Shown one piece after another: positions 1 to 12,400 of a DNA stretch of 64,000 nucleotides; position 1 is the first letter of the stretch; each line of letters opens with the position of its first letter. Source of the stretch: Simmondsia chinensis (Eukaryota; Streptophyta; Magnoliopsida; Caryophyllales; Simmondsiaceae). Below the pieces are notes generated by a model, which was not told the origin of the DNA, searched no databases, and worked only from the letters and a program-made list of their open reading frames with translations. The translations under genes and the position numbers were made by a program. The stretch spans positions 1,463,702-1,527,701 of the forward strand of contig JAGTTD010000019.1 of NCBI GenBank assembly GCA_018398585.1. Direction: 5' to 3'.

Positions 1-460
1 AACCATGGGCACTAAGGCTCCATTGTTTTGACAGAAAGCATTTTTCATCTCAATTATGCTGTGTCTTTACATAGCTTCACGGCAACAACTACAAATACGG
101 AAAATATTTTCCCCATTAAGGGAGAAATTGACTTCCATTCAACAAAAGAGGAAACATTTTCCGTTTAGCTAGAAAGACAAAAAATTAGGGAAAAAAAAAA
201 TATTCTTGATATAAAAAAAATTTCCATAAGAAAAATGTTTTCCTTTAAACCAAACAGCACCTAAAGAGTCACCCGTTTTGAAAACAATAGGGTACCCTAA
301 GTGTGAAATCTTAGTGTGAATATATGAATACTCTTTCCCTCAACAGGTCATAATGGTTTTCCTAAGCACCCTTAACTCGTCACTCTAGCTAAACATTAGA
401 GTGAAAGAAAAAAATTCTAGAAAGTTGAATGGAATATCATAGATTCATAGTAGCATTTAC

Positions 461-3383
461 CTCCTCTGAGCAGCTTCTTCCTCTTCCACGAGCAATTTCT
501 GGTACCTCAAAGCTTCGGCATCTTTGTCAGCAACCCATGCTTTGACCTGAAAATAAACAACATTTAAAAGTCCACACGTTGTTATGAGAATCGAAAAACG
601 GAAGCTGTTTTCAAGTAGATAAGGCGAGTATACAGGTTTGGTCTAGGACAGTACCAGTTTCTGTTCAACTAGAAAACTAGTGCAAGCAACTAAGTTCCTC
701 ATCTCAAGCCCAATCTTTCCTGCTTCCCCATCAAAGACATATTTTTGCAATGATTCAGCTGTCCCGGCACATAAAAATGTTCTCTCACTTGCATCATCAA
801 GAATGCTAAACAGGTCTGCAGACAACACCGGAAACCTGGAAGGCCCGGCTTGGACAATATCCTGCCAAATTTCATCATCAGTTTAGTCGAGCAAACGTTG
901 ATAAAAATGCGGTGGAGAGAAGCAGGACAATGTAATATGATAAAAAAATGGTCAAGAACGAAGAAATTTTCCACATACCAAAAGCGCAGAGCCAGCCTTC
1001 ACGTAGGAGTGTGGAATAGAAGCAATACGGATAAATGATGTCAACGCCTTTATAATTGAAGAACCAGTCACTTCCTAGAAAATATTGTCAAAGAGGAAGG
1101 ATTAGTGGATAAAGAGAATATACAGACATAGAACTCATGCAAAGAAGTAAAAGAGATGAGCATGCTATCGCTTTTATTATTGCTTTTCATCTAGTTGAAC
1201 AAAACTCCTAAGATACAAATGTTATGCAATTCAAAGTTTCGAAGTCAAATGCATATCAAACTCAAGGAAACTCTATTCAAACAATCACTAAATCATTTTG
1301 ATAAGAAAATACTTATTAGATAATTTGTCAGCTAATCATATCACTTGATTCACATAATGATTGAATATGTGGACATTTCAGAGTCAATTTTCTTGATCTG
1401 ATGCATTGGAATAGTCAATTTTCTTGGTCATTGCATAGCGTTGACTTTGTTTTGATTTGTTATTCTTGACAGATTTAATTGATGACATTTCATTATTTTT
1501 CTTTTCACGTCTAATATATTGTATTGTAGATGCATCCTCCATGCTCCCAACTTGAGAAATTTCTATGTCTACCCACTTGGTCACTAGCCCGTTACAGCTT
1601 CCATACCCATTTCGTGCAACTATGGTTTTTCATTCAAACATAGCCAATCAAATCGAATTTCCCGAACGGACAGAACATTCAAAATTAAAAGAATCCGCTA
1701 AAATTTCATATTTTGCAACTTCTGCTTCCTAGACAAAGTTTGAATTCCAAGTCCAGCACACTAAAAGACGCAACACAAACAACCACGAAAACCAAGCAAA
1801 CATTTATACGCTTTATTACGCCGCAGTGGAGAAAGTGAGATTTTACAAAAAGAGAGTGAAAAGAGTATAAGAGCAGCAAGCATCTAAAGCAAACACAGTA
1901 CAAAGAAGAGCATCAATACTTTAGACCACCAGGAAAGCTAGAATTCATTTCTATAATAACTTATCCACCAAGAAAAAAGGAAAAGTTCCCTTATCAAGAA
2001 CTTTGTAAATGCCAAGAAGAATATCCACTGTTTGATAAGGTATCTAGAGCATTAGCGAATAAAGTAAACTCTCAAATATAAGCACAAGACAAGCAAATTT
2101 TCCGTCATTCATAAAATTTTTAGGACCTTATTTATCCGCAAAAGTATAATGTTCACGTAGATATATTCAATTACTCATATCAATATGTCTTTCATTATGA
2201 TCTTTGCCAATTATTCAAAAGTTACTTTATTGACTACCATCTGCCATAGGTCAAACAGAACTTATTTTGAGAAGAAGAAAAGGAGCCCGTTTGGTTCACC
2301 AACGCCCAAAACCTAGAATCCCTCAGTGAGGAGAACTGAATAAAATGAAGCTTGTGCACAGTAAACAACCAAAAAGAAGATCCACAGTATCTATTACCTC
2401 CAAATAAACATCCTTGAATGACAGAATTTCCATGGCCTCATCAGCACCAAGCTGTCACAAAAAGATGCCAAATTAAGAAAATATGTTCAAAGCAACAGAA
2501 CTTCACACAATCCACAATAAATGAAGGATTACCTTATCCCAAAATCCTCGTAAAAGATCCTTGGTTTTCATGGTTGAATCCTACAAGTTGATCAACGTAA
2601 CACATTACAGAAAAAAACCAAGAGAGAAAATACGTCAAATAAGGAACCAGTATCCAGTACAGCAAATAACCTTATCAAGGTTCAAATTGCGGCGGTGAAG
2701 GCGCATATGCCTCCGATAGTTAATGGTTGAACAGAATTCTCGGGAACATTTTTCGCACTTCTGCATCTGCATCTTCAGAGGCGAAAGCAAAGGCCATCCT
2801 GGAAGATCTGACATGGAAAATATGAAGAGAATTGTAAAAACTTGTATTCCGCATGAATCAAGCATTATAACCAGCGAGTCAGCAACCCCATAACAACTAA
2901 TGATACACTACATACATTTTACAGGCTGACCATTGGGAAAAGGGAAAAACAGGACCGTGTAAACTGAGAGAATCTTTTTTCCCCCTCTATAATAAGCAAA
3001 CCAGTTTTAACATGATGGACAGAATCCTTAAACTCATTAACTCGGACACATAAGAAATGGAAACATTGGCATCCTCCACAGGATGCGCCTTGTCCTCTGC
3101 AGAGTTAGCCGATAGGAGATTCAGTCAGGTACTTTCCCCGCTGCAGGCAGGTTTAGAATCGGGAAGCAATAAATCTGTCGATGAATATAAATTTTCTAGT
3201 ACCTTGCTGATCTAAAGCATGCAGTAGCTGGATCCATTGTAATGGACTGTCGCCTGCCCTTGAGAAAGAAAGAAAAGGCTCTTTTCCTATAGCTTGTCTG
3301 ATGAGAGTGTCCAAGGAATCATTCCCCTCATCGTGCTTCATTGCATCCGCTGTACTAGAGAGCTTGAGCTTCGGGACTGGCAT
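461..3383 (-). CDS. C2H2 zinc-finger protein, 3' end outside window
   Basis: Seven coding exons are followed on the minus strand: 3383-3203, 2807-2671, 2580-2533, 2451-2398, 1074-979, 861-655 and 546-461. All have GT-AG borders and phases close, giving 269 codons plus 2 nt before the gene leaves the left edge. The start begins MPVPKLKLSS. Exon 2 encodes one classical zinc finger (C78, C81, H94, H98; C-x2-C-x12-H-x3-H with core CEKCSREF). The last visible exon is rich in Glu/Gln/Arg (QKLLVEEEEAAQRR) and looks like the start of a charged helix. A single finger followed by a helical tail suggests a nucleic-acid-binding plant protein; similar proteins are often given only generic zinc-finger names, so the function is not assigned. 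A pyrimidine-rich leader on this strand around 5200-5370, with an intron up to about 3384, is the likely 5' UTR. What is seen is a single finger and intact splicing; the rest is inference. Confidence 0.8.
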
Positions 3384-5430
3384 CTGTCTTTGACAAACCA
3401 GCTACAGATTCTAGAGGACAAAATTTTGCTGCATGGATGTCGCTATATAAGGAACCATCAAATGCCAGACCAGGAACAATAAACTACCGCTGCAATCACA
3501 ACCCAGCGATTCAGACAGGAAGTTCATACAGTACAATCAAGCAAATGGGTGTGTGAAACAGTAAGTGGCAAACCAATCCCTTTTCAGGGCAACCACTAAC
3601 CAGGACATAGTAAGGAAAGAGCTAAGGTAGCGTTACTAGAGCAAAAAGCCACCTTCCAACTCCCCGTTTGGTGGTCCAAGTAATAAATGCACAAGTTTCT
3701 TTGGGTCCCAATTCCAATATGATCCTCATGCATCATTAGCAAATACTACTCCCGAGAGGATACCTACGGTTAAAAAGACAAGTCCTAGAGTAGTCAAATG
3801 ATAATTCCAATGATCCAATTGTTTAGTTAATTGAGATCTGTAATAATTACTAACAGAAAAAAGCGAATGCTAAAATTCAATCTAAAGTCATGTAATGGAT
3901 TAGTCTTGCCCCTTTTTACGTGAAAGAGATCTTGTTTCGGAACATTCTAGGAAAAATGTCATTTATGGGACGTGATTTTTTCATGTTCACTTTGGCTCAA
4001 AAGTTTTTGAAGCTTTTTGGGCACACCCTTGGTTGTTTCGCAGAGACACTGCGGTGCTTTACTTCATTAGTTTTGTACTTTGTTTTTTTTCTTTTTTTCT
4101 TTTTTTCCCTTCATTGAGGACATCTTGTCCTCAACATTTTGTACTTCTTTTCTATCTTAATCTTATTTTTTTTTTGCTATCGAAAAAGAAAAACCATCTG
4201 ATCCATTCAAATATCATAATCCTTCTAGTCACATATCTCCATCAATCACCCCGAAATCTGCGTAATCTTTTGTTAGAATCATTTAATTCATCAACTTCAA
4301 CCCGCCTGATTAAAAGACCAAAACACCGCACCAACCGGACGCTGATATAACGAATATGCCTACAAAAATGCATATGCACTACCACTCGCTATGTTGAACA
4401 ATAGTCACCAATTGAAATAACGTTACAATCCTGACAATAACACCTATTATCCTGACAATAACAACCTCCTTAAAATAATGTACAAAAATCCACACTATTC
4501 CTCATAATCTCTACAATACACATGTAAACCTAACAGCTAAATGTAATGCTCCAGAGAACGGATCACATCAATGGAGCACTTTGAGCAGAATCAGTCGCCA
4601 CATTGATTAATTAAAATTTTTCATCAACAAAAAATGTTTAACCCTTAATCAAAGATCAAGTACAAATCCAAACTAACAGAAATATAAACGGCAAAACATT
4701 AAATCTTCACAACCTAATACATTCATCCATTATAATTCAACATGAACAAATAATGCCTAACCCTAAACCAAACATCAAATACACCCCCAAAATAACAGAA
4801 ATCCAAACTAATCAAAACACGAATCATATAACATTAATTCTTGTTAAGAACCCCACATGTGAGCAAAGCAGTAAGAAAAAATAGATCAAGGTATAAGCCT
4901 AGTGGATCACTCCACCTAATACCAATTAGTTTCATGACGAAACTACATTTGGGCTTATATGTAGACCTTATATATGCAACTCCGACAGTCGAGCCTAACA
5001 CCCAATGACATCTAACAATTCCTCACAAACTCATCCCCCACTTGCCCTAAAAAAAACAAAAAAACAATGCAAGTATATTGAAAAATACAAAAATCAGATC
5101 AAATACGAATAAATAACAATTGATCCGCGATCAACAGGTAAAAGAGAATCAAACGCAATAACAATCGAGTGAATTTTAACACAGACAGAAAGAGAGATAC
5201 CAGTTGGAGGTTCGAAATTGGGGAATCAAATCGAAGATAGAGAGAAGAAGATTGATCAGTGGAGCGTCGAGGAATCACCGCCTTAAAGGAGAGAGAAAGA
5301 AGGAAAGGGGAAAGAGGAGAGAGAGAGACCCAGGAGAGACGGTGCGGGGGGGAAGAGAGAGGGAAGTAAGAGGGATTGTGTTTTTGTGTGATGTCATTGT
5401 CAATCTCTGTGTGTGTTCTTTACAAATGTC
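3384..5430 (-). other. Leader intron and promoter side of the zinc-finger gene
   Basis: No coding sequence is recognised here. On the minus strand 5200-5370 is a CT-rich tract typical of a plant 5' UTR, so most of this stretch is probably a 5' UTR intron. A poly(T)-rich patch lies at 4080-4180. Positions 4880-5010 resemble 51815-51965 and look like an LTR-type repeat fragment. Confidence 0.4.
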
Positions 5431-5612
5431 CTAACGCCTCGTTTCGTATGCAATAAGTAAATATTAAATATAAAAAAGTATAAATTTTAACTCTTATTTG
5501 GTTAGCATTAAACAACTTACTTATCTCTCTAGGCAAATTTTAATTCCTTCGTTTTCAATTAATCTCCAAAAGGAAGTTTTATTTCTCATCTTAGCAACCA
5601 AACTTGTTTTAC

Positions 5613-5665
5613 CAGATCCTGTTTAGGCGGGAGCCCTTGGGACACTAGGCATGTTGTTGCTTTGC
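5613..5665 (+). repeat. SINE/LINE 3' tail fragment
   Basis: A short relic of the tail shared by the window's SINEs: GGCGGGAGCCCTTGGGACAC followed by a tagged TGTTGTTG end. The rest of the element is missing. Confidence 0.5.
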
Positions 5666-6229
5666 TTACAATTTCCTATAGAAATTTAATTTATGTGACA
5701 ATCAAACGGGGCCTGAGTTTTTCCTTTTTTCTTAAGGTGTTATTGTAAGAGTAAAATTGACATTGATATGGTAAGATTATAGTTTAAATGTAGGCCCTGT
5801 AATGTATAGTTTAAATGTAGGCATTCAATAGTTAGAAATTCTATCGCCTACCCTTAAATCTAAATTTGGTGGACGATTGTTAGAATCCTGTTTGTAAATG
5901 ATAATATAGTACATGATTATGATAATATATGAGTTATATCGGTGTTTTTAACAAATAATTCAATAAACTACATTAAGAATTCACCACATTCTGAAGGGCG
6001 TTGTATATATATATATATGAGATCAAAATCATGTATTATGTCAATATTTTTTTAAAAAATATCAAGTTCTGATAATGACAGATATATATTGTTTGAATTA
6101 TATTATATATTTGCAATTTTGAATGAAAATCCTCCGAACTTTGATAAATGAACCTAATTAGTAAAACCTCTTTTCATTGTGATTTCTCTGCTCACATTTG
6201 GTCATCCCCCCGCCCCCCAAAATAATCTC

Positions 6230-6337
6230 TCCTTAAGGTAACACCGTATAGGTGTAAGGCTGCGTGTATCTTATTCTCCCCATATCCTACTTTAACGGGA
6301 GCCTTTTAGAGGCTTCGTGTGGTTGTTGGCAGTGGTG
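6230..6337 (+). repeat. SINE/LINE 3' tail fragment
   Basis: The segment contains GTAAGGCTGCGTGTATC and CGGGAGCC in the order seen in better copies elsewhere, ending in a diverged GTTGTTGG. No 5S-like head precedes it, so it is a 5'-truncated copy. Confidence 0.5.
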
Positions 6338-6891
6338 GTGTTTTTGTTCGAATTTGGCCATTGTTTGTTGATCAAAGTTAGTTGGTTGTAAAAATTTAGA
6401 TTATAACATATAATTCCAAATGTGTAAAAGTTGCGGTTATTCAAAACACTATCGTTCTTTGCAAGTTGTTTTGCAGATAAACAAAAAGGGCAAAGTTCGT
6501 TTCAAGTGCCACGAGGTGCTGTGATACATTTCGTATGTACTTTAAGATTTTAAAATGTTTATGAAATACGATGAAACTTTGTTAATTTTGTGCAGGAATT
6601 ATCTTTAAAAAAAGAAGTTATTAGAGGGATTTGAGAAAGAAGGCAATAACTTCCCGTTTTATGGTATAATTTTCAAGATGAGCAAACAGTTAAAGGGTCC
6701 CGCGAGTTTCATGGAGAGGCCACTCACCCATGGCGTTGTTCGTCTCACCGTAGGCCACTCAACACTTAATTATTATAGAGTTATTATTTACACCAATCGT
6801 TGTCTCTTTACCTAGGTCTTATCTTAATAGTAGAAGGCAAATGAAGGTATAAAATATTGCTTTAGGCTAAAAAACAAGAGTTCAACTTAGG

Positions 6892-7363
6892 AATGGCAAT
6901 TGGACACAAATCCATTTGATATCCATCCAACCCGCTTTTGGGTCGGGTTGGATTTGGATGGCATCAAGCCAACCCAGACCCAATCCAAATCCAACCAATT
7001 ATATGTAGTATATAAGGGTTATTGGTTAAAATTTTTTTAAATAATTGTCTAATATTATGTTACTATAATTATACATATTAAATGGAAAAAAGAAAAAAGA
7101 AAAAAACGCAATGGCTAATCCAAATATTGACTTTTAAGGTACAATTGTTACATTATTATTATATATATTAATAATAGAGTTATAGCATTATAATTTTTTA
7201 TAGTGTTTAAATGGGTTATGGATTTAGATCGGATATCCTTTCCACATTGAATTTTTATATAATAAATGGGTTTTTTTAGATTTGGGTCAGGTCGATTTTT
7301 TTCTAGGCTGGATCTGGACGAAGGCAAACCCGACCCAAATCCGACCCATTGGCATTTCAACTC
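6892..7363. mobile_element. Foldback MITE-like element
   Basis: The ends are inverted relative to each other: GGAATGGCAATTGGAC at the left, CCCATTGGCATTTC at the right. Inside each end is a (C)AACCC/GGGTCGGGTT-rich tract, so the element can fold on itself. No coding capacity is seen. It is probably a non-autonomous TIR element. Confidence 0.55.
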
Positions 7364-8320
7364 TTCCCTTAAATCTCTCCCTGAAGAATCTTTTACTTAA
7401 TTAACTCCTATGATGCGTGGGTCACCGCATAAGCCATAGTTTATCAGATAACTAGGTTTTTCGTTAGCAAAAACATGGTCTATGTTAATTAATATGTCAA
7501 TTTAATTTTTTTTACTTTTAATTTTATCAATTTAATCATTGTACAAATCATATTGTGGCAATTTAGCCATTTGGAGTAAAATTTATGTTAAATGGTGATG
7601 GAGTTTTCAATGGTCCAGTCACATGTTATTTAAATTGGTTCAATTAGTGATTTTTTATTGAGTTTACCTGCATCTAATATGATTACATTATTAAAAATTC
7701 TATTATTAACTTAGTTTTACTTTGAATTTTTTTTTTTTTTGGTAAGTTAGTTTTTACTTTGATCATAAGGCTAAACTCATGCAATGCAAATTATGCATAG
7801 ATTAAATTTATAACATTAAAAATAAAATGACTAAATTGACACGGGTGACAAAGTACAAATACCTTTGGTGGTTTAAAAGTTATACGTATTAAATAAAATA
7901 ATCCAAACAATGCTCTGTAATAGTGTAAAATCAACATCCAATAAAACTCTTATTCTTTTGCAGTGTCACAACACTATAGTTCATGTGTGGAATGAGAAAA
8001 AAACGAGAGAAAGGTGAGTTTACTAACAAATAGAGACAAGTCCTACATCATTAGTTGGATTATTTATTAAATAAATGTAACTTTTGAATTAAAATATTAT
8101 TTTATAAAATTTATAAACTGAAAACTTAATACACCAAACCAAACCACATGTGCTAATATGTAATTTTCCCATAAATAATTTAGCTACAAAAGATAATATT
8201 ATTATAAGAGCAAAATTGTTAAAGCAAGATAGCAATTTCAAAATAATTTTGTAACTCTCATTATTTGTAAGTCATATTATTACTCTCACAAAAATAAATT
8301 TTGCCCACGACAATAATTAG

Positions 8321-8902
8321 GGTAAATTACATATTAGTACCCCAGTGTTTGGTGTAATAATTTTTTGGTTAAAAAGCTTTGTGAAATAATTTATTTATTC
8401 ACAAGTTTTAGTATAGTTATTTCTTAGTCTAATTTCACGCATATTACATCAACATTTCAACAAAAAGCTGGCATATAAATTTAAATTTTTTTAAAAAAAG
8501 TACCAAATTAAAAAAACCGACGATATTTTGATATGGATATAAATGTTTTTTTGTCTTTTCGACGCTTTAAAAGGAACATACACAGTGTCTTAAGGGCTCC
8601 CGTCTACGCAGGGTCTGGGGGGCGGATGTACGCAGCCTTCCCTCTCTAGGATGTTAACCTGAAGAAAGTCTGTTTTCTAGTGTCCCCAACCTGAGGGTGA
8701 GGACTTCCCATGAGGTCACCCATCTTGGTACTACTCTCGCCCAAGCACGCTTAACTTCGGAGTTCTAATGGGATTCATTGACGGCGCCTTTTCGGCGCTT
8801 TGTTTTACTTAAAATTGGACTAAATAATAATTACACTAAAATCTGTAAACCAGTAAATTATTTTACAAAATTTATAAACTAAAAAATTATTAGGATTTTT
8901 CT
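8321..8902. mobile_element. Foldback element interrupted by a SINE
   Basis: The left arm (about 8340-8445) and right arm (about 8802-8902) are imperfect inverted copies (right arm reverse complement begins AAAAATCCTAATAATTTTTT). The SINE at 8569-8787 sits between them. The order of events is foldback first, SINE second. Confidence 0.55.
8569..8787 (-). mobile_element. 5S rRNA-derived SINE with target-site duplication
   Basis: Read on the minus strand, the 5' part is clearly 5S rRNA: AGAACTCCGAAGTTAAGCGT and GGGTGACCTCATGGGAAGTC in the correct order and spacing, covering the internal Pol III promoter region (box A to box C). It continues through a linker (CTCAGGTTGGGG) to the common tail GGCTGCGTACATCC ... 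GGGAGCCCTTAAG. Flanking repeats CTTTTCGACGCTTT (8555-8568) and CTTTTCGGCGCTTT (8788-8801) differ at one base and are read as the duplicated target site. Confidence 0.8.
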
Positions 8903-9097
8903 AATATGTGCCTTTTGGGCACATGTTAAGGTGTATTAAATATGTCATTTTCTTGTATTTGATTGGCCAAATAATAGTGTATTAAATATACTATTTTCTT
9001 GCATTTGTATTTAACCAATCAAATGTAAAGAAATGGAGCAATTAATACACCTTAATATATGTTTTTAACTTATTATACCAAATTTTAGAGTATTAAT

Positions 9098-9114
9098 ATA
9101 TATATATATATATA
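9098..9114 (+). promoter_or_regulatory. TATA-like (TA)n tract upstream of coiled-coil gene
   Basis: A TATATATATATATA run lies about 180 nt upstream of the first ATG codons and could serve as the TATA region. AT dinucleotide repeats are common in this window, so this is tentative. Confidence 0.3.
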
Positions 9115-9273
9115 ATTTACCTAAAAAGTATCTAAAAAACTGTATTTTCCCAACAGATCTTCCCATTCCATATTTGAGTGGAAGTGAGTTTCCCTCCCTT
9201 TCATTGACTGTTAGGTTTCTTCTACTCTCTCTCTCTCTGTATCTCTTTTCTCTTCCTCTTCTTCTTCTTCAAC

Positions 9274-9495
9274 ATGAAACCCTTCTTTCTCTCATGGCCG
9301 CATCGAACACTAATTCTTCACCGGAAACTGGCATCCCCGGCGCCGCTGATTCGCTGGAAAATCAAACTGTCGCCGGCGTTGGTGATTCTATGGAGAAAGA
9401 CCAAATTGCCCCTAGCAACCTTGACAAATTACAAGCCCAAAATGAGTATCTCATTGCAGAAGTCTACTCTCTCCGATCATTATACCAAACCCTAG
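9274..9495 (+). other. Upstream ORF overlapping the main start
   Basis: The first ATG downstream of the putative TATA region is at 9274, 20 nt before the ATG of the coiled-coil gene and in another frame. It opens a 73-codon frame that overlaps the first 202 nt of the CDS. Its context (aacATGa) has the favoured A at -3, while the main ATG (ctcATGg) has C at -3 and G at +4. Whether it is translated is not known. Confidence 0.3.
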
Positions 9496-12400
9496 AGTTG
9501 ATGTATAATGAAGTAGAGGGTAATCTGGTGAATTCCCAGATGAAAAATGATGATTTTGAGAGGATTATTGGTGAGCTAAGGGGTGAGATTGAGGGTGGGA
9601 TGAGAGAGAAGGAGAGTTTAGAGAGAGAAATTTACGAGGGGGTGAGGGAGAGAGAGGAATTGGTGGGGAAAATTGATGTGGGTATGAGAGAGAAAGAGGA
9701 TTTGATGAGGGAAAATGAGGGTTTTAAGGTGAGGAATGGGCAGTTAAAGGAGGAGAGGAGGGAGAGGGAGAGGTTCTTAGCAAGGAGCTTTGAAGGACTC
9801 GATTCGATCAAGGAATGTTTGGTTAGGGTTTGTCGATGTTTGGACGATGAAGAGAAAATGGAGATTAGGGTTGATGGAAGTGAAGAAATTAAGAAAAGAC
9901 TGGGTTTTGAAAGACCAAATTTGAAGGGTAAATTGAATGTATTGGGTGAGTTTTCGAGCGATTCAGGTTTGGTTTTGGGTAAATTGAGTGATTATCAAGA
10001 GAAAGTGGATTCTGGGGCTGATGAAGGTGAAGAAATGAAGGGAAATTTGAAATCGGATGAAGGAAATTTGGAGGGTTTGAATGAATTGGGTGACTTTTCA
10101 AGCGATTCAGGTTCAGTTATAGTGAGAAAGGTTGAAGGGAAATTGAGCAATTATCGACAGAAAAGGGATTCCGGTGTTGATGAAGATGAAGAAATGAAGG
10201 AAAATTTGAATTCAGAGAGAGGAAATTTGAAGGGTTTGAATGAACTGGGTGATTCTTTGAGCGATTCAGGTTCAGTTATAGTGAGAAGGGCTAGAAGGAG
10301 ATTGAGTGATTATCAAGAGAAAGTGGATTATGAGGCTGATGAAAGTGAAGAAATGAATGCGAATTTGAAGGGTTTGAATGAAATAGATGATTTTTTGAGC
10401 GAATTGGACACCATTCTAGGTATAGTGAAAAGGGTTGAAGCGAAGTTGAGTGATTATCAAGAGAAAACGAAGAAGGACAAGAAGGAACTCGAGAGGAGTG
10501 TAGTGAGCTTAACCGAAGAGAATCGCGATATAAATAGTTTGTTAAGGATAGCTTTGTTGGAGAAAGAGGCGGTAGAGAGGAACCTGAATAAGTTGAAGGG
10601 TAACAATGAGCAAAAGAGAGTTGCACTTTTGCAGATTGCTGAGAGAGGGCTGCAAAGAGTTGGGTTTGGTTTTATGATGGGTGCTGCAGCTAATGAGCAA
10701 TCTTTGGAGACTACGACATCTAATGCAAGTAGTGTGTCTGATAGTGGTGAATGCGAGGAGGAAGTTGTTAGTCTGGTATTTGCTCGTTCTCTTTCTGTCC
10801 TTGGAGTCGGATCACAGTTTAACTTTGCGATTGTAGTGTAGCAGATATAGGTGTATATGAGTTGTCAAACTTGAGGCTTGGCTCATAGCATTTAGCTCTA
10901 CTTTGGCTCAGCTCGAAGCTCACCAAGCTTAGAAAGTTCAAGTTCGAGCTCTTAGCTTGTCATAGGCTTTGGCTCAGTTTGGCGTGGTTGAGCATGAACC
11001 CAGCTTGACGAGCTTTGAGCTAAACTTGCCTTATTTAGGCTCATTTCGGCTGGATCTAAGACTGTAGGCTCATTTAAACTCAAGCTTGGCTCATTGAGAC
11101 TTGAATTCTGCTGGATTGTGCATATTTAGGCTCATAAATTGTATTAAAATAGACTCATTTAGGCTCATGAGCTTATGATCTCAAGCTTCACTAGGCTTGG
11201 GCTCAACTTGGTGCGAGCTTGAAATGAATTGAGCCTTTCTAGCTTTACGATGAGCCAGCTCAACTTATTTACTTCCCTAGTTGAGAACATTTGAGTTGAG
11301 TTTTATGGGAGAACATGACTAGCTAAGTCTCTTCTTTACTGAAAAACGAAAGAATAGGCATTACAATCTTATGCATATAATTGCATCTATAAATATTTTT
11401 TTTAAGAATCTATAAATATGTTTTACTGAATGAAAGACATGTATGCATTGCCATTACAGAAAGTATATTATGTACCACGTTATGTATGCATTACAAATGC
11501 CATTACAGAAAGTATATTATGTAACACGTTAATCGCGTAATGGATGTTATATTACGCAATGAGTTGATTCCATGCTCTCTTCATGCGTATACTCTGGTTT
11601 AATGCAGTAAGATCTTATTACTATCTCGGTTTCTGATAATATCAATTGCAGTTAATCTTTGTTGCATAAGTTGATTCAAGCAATGTGATACCTGTTAGTT
11701 GCATTTCATCTAATCATTTTCTGATTATATCTGTGCATATATATTCATTTTATTTGGGAAAATAATTTAATCAGAATCAAAGAAAAGATTTTCTTCTTGA
11801 TTTACTATTGCTAACTAGTCAGGCAAGAAACATATAACAAAGAGGATGAAAAAGGATTTCCGTTAGACCAAATGGAGCAGTAGTTATGAAACCGATGTCT
11901 GAATTATGGACTAATGTTTGTGATGTGATTTGTCAGGCCTCAACAGTAGAAAAAATAATGAAGAATCTACGGCTAGAAATCACTCAACTCCGGAAAGCTT
12001 TGGATGAGTCTAGGTATTCATCTCTTGCATTGTTGTTTTTCCTTTCTAATGCTGTTATTATAAGTTGTTACTTAATGTAACGGCCGTGTATATTGTATTT
12101 TATTTATTGAAAGATATTTGGACATGTATTTACATGCTAAAAACTATAAAGAATGTAACAAATAGTGTTTGTATGACTGTCCTTTCAAATTTTACAATAT
12201 AAGTCTTAAAAGCAACTTATGTTTCTTTAGACATTCATGTCAACCATGTTGTGAGTGTTTTTGACACTGTGAAACGGGTTGCAACTATCACGTTTGGTTT
12301 TATTAAGAGAAAATAAGTTGGTTTTAAGGGGTTATATTTTTTCAAAAGTTTGGATATGTAGTCATACAATAATTCAGTTAAAAAAAATTCATATAATAAT

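Noticed and set aside
5204..5434. Arg/Glu-rich plus-strand frame
   Set aside because: It is the complement of a CT-rich 5' leader of the minus-strand zinc-finger gene; the composition is simple-sequence.
9889..10626. Antisense Pro/Ser/His-rich frames opposite coiled-coil exon 1
   Set aside because: They are shadows of the Glu/Lys-rich sense exon.
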